Below are positions 60,087 to 64,000 of a DNA stretch of 64,000 bases, in pieces. Both the position numbers and the translations under genes were made by a program. Source of the DNA: Alisma plantago-aquatica (lineage: Eukaryota > Streptophyta > Magnoliopsida > Alismatales > Alismataceae); assembly GCA_963693085.1 (NCBI GenBank), contig OY856410.1, positions 1,394,678,363-1,394,742,362 of the forward strand. The letters run 5' to 3'. Numbering within the stretch: position 1 is the stretch's first letter; the number at the start of each line of letters is the position of its first letter. The notes under the pieces were generated by a model. That model saw only the letters and a list, made by a program, of their open reading frames with translations, ran no database searches and was not told the origin of the DNA.

Positions 60087-63000
60087 ATGTTTGAAAGTCA
60101 AGCATGTAATGATCTAATGTATGATGAACATGATGTAGGCATGCTTGAAGTCATGGGACATAATGTAAAAGCTTTGTTTGACTCTGGATCTACTAATACT
60201 TTCATTTCGAGAAATCTTGCAACAATGCTTTGTTTGGATATCAAGGACTTAGGATATGTCTTAGATGTTACAACCCCGAGTGGCCGTATCTTTACTTCTC
60301 TTTTGAAAACTCCGGTGTTACCTGTGAAATATAGAGATCATGAGTTTCCTACATATTTTATCCTTCTTGACATGAATGATTTTGATGTGATCATTGGAAT
60401 GGATTGGCTTTATACCTATAGAGCCCATATTGACTGTAGGGAAAAGAAAGTGATCATTAAAGAACTAGGTCACCCACCTTTTGTCATTAGAGGTAGAAAA
60501 GATGCCACCACCAGCCTATATGTGTCATCCTTAAAAGCAGAAAAGATGATAAGTAAAGGTTGTCATGCTTTCCTAGCAGTTGTTACCAAACCCGAGACCA
60601 AGGTGCAACCCTTAGAGGAGATAGAGGTTGTAAAGGGCTATGCTGATGTTTTTCCGGATGATCTACCTGGGATTCCTCCCGAAAGAGAGGTGGACTTTTC
60701 CATAGAGCTAGCTCCAGGAACAAGCCCTATTTCCCGAGCACCTTATAGAATGGCCTCTGCAGAGTTGCTTGAGTTGAAGAAACAATTGCAAGAATTGCTA
60801 GACAAGGGTTTTATCCGTCCTAGCACATCACCATGGGGAGCACCAGTTCTTTTTGTAAAGAAAAAGGATGGGTCACTTTGAATGTGCATAGACTACCGGA
60901 TGATCAACCAAGCGACCATTAAGAACAAATACCCTTTACCCCGTATAGATGACCTGTTTGACCAGTTGAGGTCTGCCCGAGTCTTTTCCAAGATTGACTT
61001 AAGATCAGGTTACCATCAATTGAGGGTCAAGAGTGAGGACATTCCAAAGATAGCTTTTCAAACACGATATGGTCATTATTAGTTTGTGGTTATGCCTTTT
61101 GGGTTGTCCAATGCACCTAGTGTATTCATGAACCTTATGAATAGTGTGTTCCAACCCTACCTTGACTCTTTTGTCATTGTGTTCATAGATGACATTTTGG
61201 TTTATTCCAATGACCTAGAGAAACACCGAGACCACCTAAGGATAGTCCTTGATATCCTGAGAAAGCAGAAGTTCTATGGAAAATTCTCAAAATGTGAGTT
61301 TTGGATAGATCAGGTCATGTTCCTTGGACATATCATCTCAGGAGGAACGATCGCCGTGGATCCAGCTAAAGTGTCGGCAGTTCGAGACTGGCCTACACCG
61401 AAGAACCCCTCCGAGATCCGAAGCTTCTTGGGGTTAGCAGGATACTACCGACGTTTCATTTCAGACTTCTCCAAGACTGCCTTGCCTTTGACCATGTTGA
61501 CTCGAAAGGATACAAAGTTTGTGTGGTCTAATGTTTGTGAAGCTCGTTTTCAAGAGTTGAAGGAGAAGTTGACCACAGCACCAGTGTTGACTCTACCATC
61601 AGGAAATGAGGGTTTCATGATCTTCACCGATGCATCAAAAATGGGACTTGGTTGTGTGTTGGAGCAGAATCGACATGTGGTTGCATATGCCTCTCGACAA
61701 CTCAAGCCCAATGAAGTGAATTACCCTACCCATGACTTAGAGCTGGCAGCCATTATTCATGCTTTGAAGATTTGGCAACATTACCTATATGGTGCTACAT
61801 TTGAGATCTTCACTGACCATAAGAGCTTGAAGTACCTTCTGACACAGAAAGACTTAAACCTACGACAACGAAGATGGATGGAGTACATGAAGGACTATGA
61901 CTTCACCATAGCTTATCATCCAGGAAAAGCAAATGTGGTAGCTGATGCTTTGAGTAGGAAACAACTCAGGTGTGCAGCTGTCTTGTCTAGCTAGTGGAAG
62001 AGCTTAGAAGAGTTGGTGAAATGGTCTCCTCAACCGTTAAGTGATCGAGTTCGTTTGGCCAACATTCAGATACAGTCTGATTTGTTAAGTGAGATTGTTG
62101 CAGCACAGTTGGTCAGTGGGGAACTTGACAAGATGAGAGGTTTGATGAGTAAACCGCAGACTCGTCTTTCTTTGGGAGTGGATGGAGGAATCAGGTTTGA
62201 GAATCGTATATGGGTTCCTGAAGACTCACCACTGAAAGAACGTATCTTGCAAGAGGCTCATGGTTCCAAGTATACAGTACATCCAGGAACTACTAAGATG
62301 TTTAAGGACATGCAGAGGTTTTTCTGGTGGCCAGGAATGAAAAGAGACATTGCAGCTTATGTGGCCAGTTGTCTTACGTGCCAAATGGTGAAGGCTGAAC
62401 ATCAACGACCCGGTGGACTTTTACAGTCTATAGAGATTCCAGAATGGAAATGGGAACAGATCACCATGGATTTCGTAGTGGGTTTACCCCGGACCAAGAG
62501 AGGTCATGATGCAATATGGGTTGTAGTGGATCGCCTTACCAAGTCAGCACATTTCCTTGCACTGAAAACCACTGCCAAGGTGTCAGATTTAGCTGAGTTG
62601 TACATCCGAGAGATAATACGTTTGCATGGAGTACCTAGTTCCATCATTTCTGATAGAGATCCAAAGTTCACTTCCAAACTGTGGAAGCAGGTTCAAGAGG
62701 AACTTGGTACAAGGTTAAAGTTCAGTACAGCTTATCACCCCCAGACAGATGGACAGTCAGAAAGGACAATCCAGACCTTAGAGGATTTTTTGAGAGCTTG
62801 TGTGCTCGATTGGGGTGGATCATGGGAGCAGTACTTGCCTTTAGCAGAGTTTGCTTATAACAACAGTTACCAAGCCAGTATCGGGATGCCTCCATATGAA
62901 GCTCTTTATGGGAGACCGTGTCGGTCACCACTTCACTGGGATGATGTTGGTGAGAGGACCTTGTTGAGGTCAGATGAGCTCCAAGTGTATGCTGATAAAG

Positions 63001-63500
63001 TTTCTTTGATCAAGCAAAGGCTAAAGAGAGCCCAGGATCGACAAAAGTCGTATGCTGATGCAAAGAGGACTGATGTGCATTTCACTGTGGGAGAACATGT
63101 TTTTCTGAAAATCCGACCACTCCGAGCTATAGCCAAGAATAGAGGAAAGCTGAGTCCCCGATATGTGGGTCCGTTTGAGGTATTAGAACGGATTGGTGAG
63201 GTGGCTTATCGTTTGGCGTTACCCCCACAATATAGTATGATGCATGATGTTTTTCACGTGTCCAATCTGAAGCGATATGTGCAAGATCCCAACCATGTGT
63301 TGAGCATTGAACCTATTGAGCTTCAAGGGAAGCTGTCTTATCCTGAGTTACCTGTGCGTATTATAGATACTAAGGTAAAAGAGCTCAGAAATAAGGATAT
63401 AGAGATGGTAAAGGTTCTTTGGAAACACCATGGAGAGGATGAGGCCACATGGGAGCTAAAGACGGACATGGAAAAAGCATATCCTGACTTGTTTGTTTGA
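60087..63500 (+). pseudogene. pol: Pol polyprotein of T, three in-frame stops
   Basis: All parts are in one reading phase. Protease (FDSGSTNTFIS) is followed by the start of reverse transcriptase up to a TGA at 60879-60881, where CGA would be expected. The RT core follows ([11 protein letters not shown]) up to a TAG at 61080-61082 in place of an expected Glu codon. Then come the catalytic FIDDILVYS, RNase H ([19 protein letters not shown]) and a third stop, TAG, at 61992-61994. Integrase follows, with a zinc finger (CLTCQMVK) and DDE residues in [17 protein letters not shown] and [18 protein letters not shown]. The tail VKVLWKHHGEDEATWEL is chromodomain-like. Apart from the stops the domains look complete. 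ATG 60087 is the first in this phase. Confidence 0.92.
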
Positions 63501-63528
63501 TTGTAAATTTTGAGGACAAAATTCCTAT

Positions 63529-63541
63529 AAGGAGGGGAGGA
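63529..63541 (+). other. Polypurine tract of T
   Basis: The purine run aaggaggggagga sits directly before the 3' LTR (63542). It follows the tgaggacaaaattcc sequence that corresponds to ggggacgaaatcc in X and Y. Confidence 0.88.
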
Positions 63542-64000
63542 TGTTATAACCTCAATTTTCCAAACTATGTAATGACTTTTGTAAATATCATTTAAAGATA
63601 AATGAATTTTCTTGATTGATGTGATGTAGTTTGGAATGGATTCCATGATTAATTGAAATGTATTTCATAGATGATTGGTTGTATAGTTCTTATTGGGCCT
63701 TGCTTTATTGGAAGCCCAAATTGAAATTAACAATGAAATACATAGAGAATCCCCTAAAATAAGGAAAAGAATATGACATATTTCCCTAAAAATAAGAATT
63801 CGAGTTGATTGATACCTTGGAGAGCAAGGAACTCAAAATCAGGGATTAATAATGAAAGAAATAATGAAAAGATGGAGAAATGTGAATAATATAATAAAAA
63901 CTTGCATTACAAGAAAAGGAATCGAATTAATATCATTATGAAACCAAATTTGGAGGAGTGAAGGATAATGCAATATCCTATTTTCCCTCAAAATTTGGGA
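63542..64000 (+). repeat. 3' LTR of T (first 459 bp)
   Basis: It repeats 55457-55915 with three substitutions (near 63604, 63606 and 63980). It continues beyond the window. Confidence 0.92.

Larger units (their letters stand above)
55457..64000 (+). mobile_element. Ty3/gypsy chromovirus T (Tekay/Del-like), right end outside window
   Basis: The 5' LTR is 55457-58254, followed by an initiator-Met primer site, gag, pol, a purine tract and the start of the 3' LTR at 63542. In the 459 visible bases the 3' LTR differs from the 5' LTR at three positions, so the insertion is fairly recent. Pol carries three in-frame stops and is out of phase with gag, so this copy cannot make its own enzymes. The left target-site flank is accat (55452-55456); the right flank is not visible. 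Confidence 0.92.

Overview
This window looks like repeat-filled intergenic DNA from a large plant nuclear genome, most likely a flowering plant; I cannot name the species. Almost all of it belongs to plant transposable elements: chromodomain Ty3/gypsy retrotransposons primed by initiator-Met tRNA, an Athila/Tat-like gypsy derivative, a Ty1/copia remnant, a CACTA DNA transposon and an inverted-repeat element carrying an EF-hand gene. I found no ordinary single-copy host gene, rRNA, tRNA or CRISPR array. Short open frames inside the long terminal repeats (LTRs) were treated as chance. Element names W, X, Y, Z, V, U and T are local labels.

The left half (1-36708) is a nest of retrotransposons. 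W is the outer element: its 5' LTR runs off the left edge and ends at 2320, and its 3' LTR is 32344-36708. Only about 0.74 kb of W internal sequence remains, and it is split by X. X (2532-31814, 5-bp target duplication gatag) has two LTRs of about 5.38 kb and a 2.27-kb internal region with no recognisable gag or pol. The 5' LTR of X is split by Y (3944-18617, target duplication gctag). Y is a young minus-strand element with 4.92-kb LTRs, gag and a complete pol. The 3' LTR of X is split by a solo LTR of the U family (28206-29762, target duplication tttat). The 3' LTR of W is split by an inverted-repeat element (33483-34831) with an EF-hand reading frame.

The middle (36709-55456) starts with a decayed minus-strand copia gag-protease-integrase. 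It is followed by Z, an old LTR-like segment related to the X and Y LTRs. Next come two diverged copies of a repeat, V. The first V copy is followed by a 3.6-kb CACTA element (45752-49362, target duplication CTT) that carries a spliced Ulp1/C48-type cysteine peptidase gene with all catalytic residues present. The second V copy is split by U (50067-54322), an Athila/Tat-like relic with a tRNA-Asp-type primer site, a broken gag-protease and no reverse transcriptase.

The right end (55457-64000) is T, a plus-strand chromodomain gypsy element with a 2.8-kb 5' LTR, gag, a pol broken by three in-frame stops and the first 459 bp of its 3' LTR. Y is the only element here with a full set of enzyme domains. 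X shares LTR ends, internal LTR modules and polypurine-tract context with Y, so X could have been mobilised by Y-like proteins. The LTRs of Y, X, U and V each carry their own array of short, often inverted, CpG-containing motifs. In X, Y, T and W a TATA box lies about 0.7-0.9 kb into the LTR, so most of the LTR length is downstream of the likely promoter.
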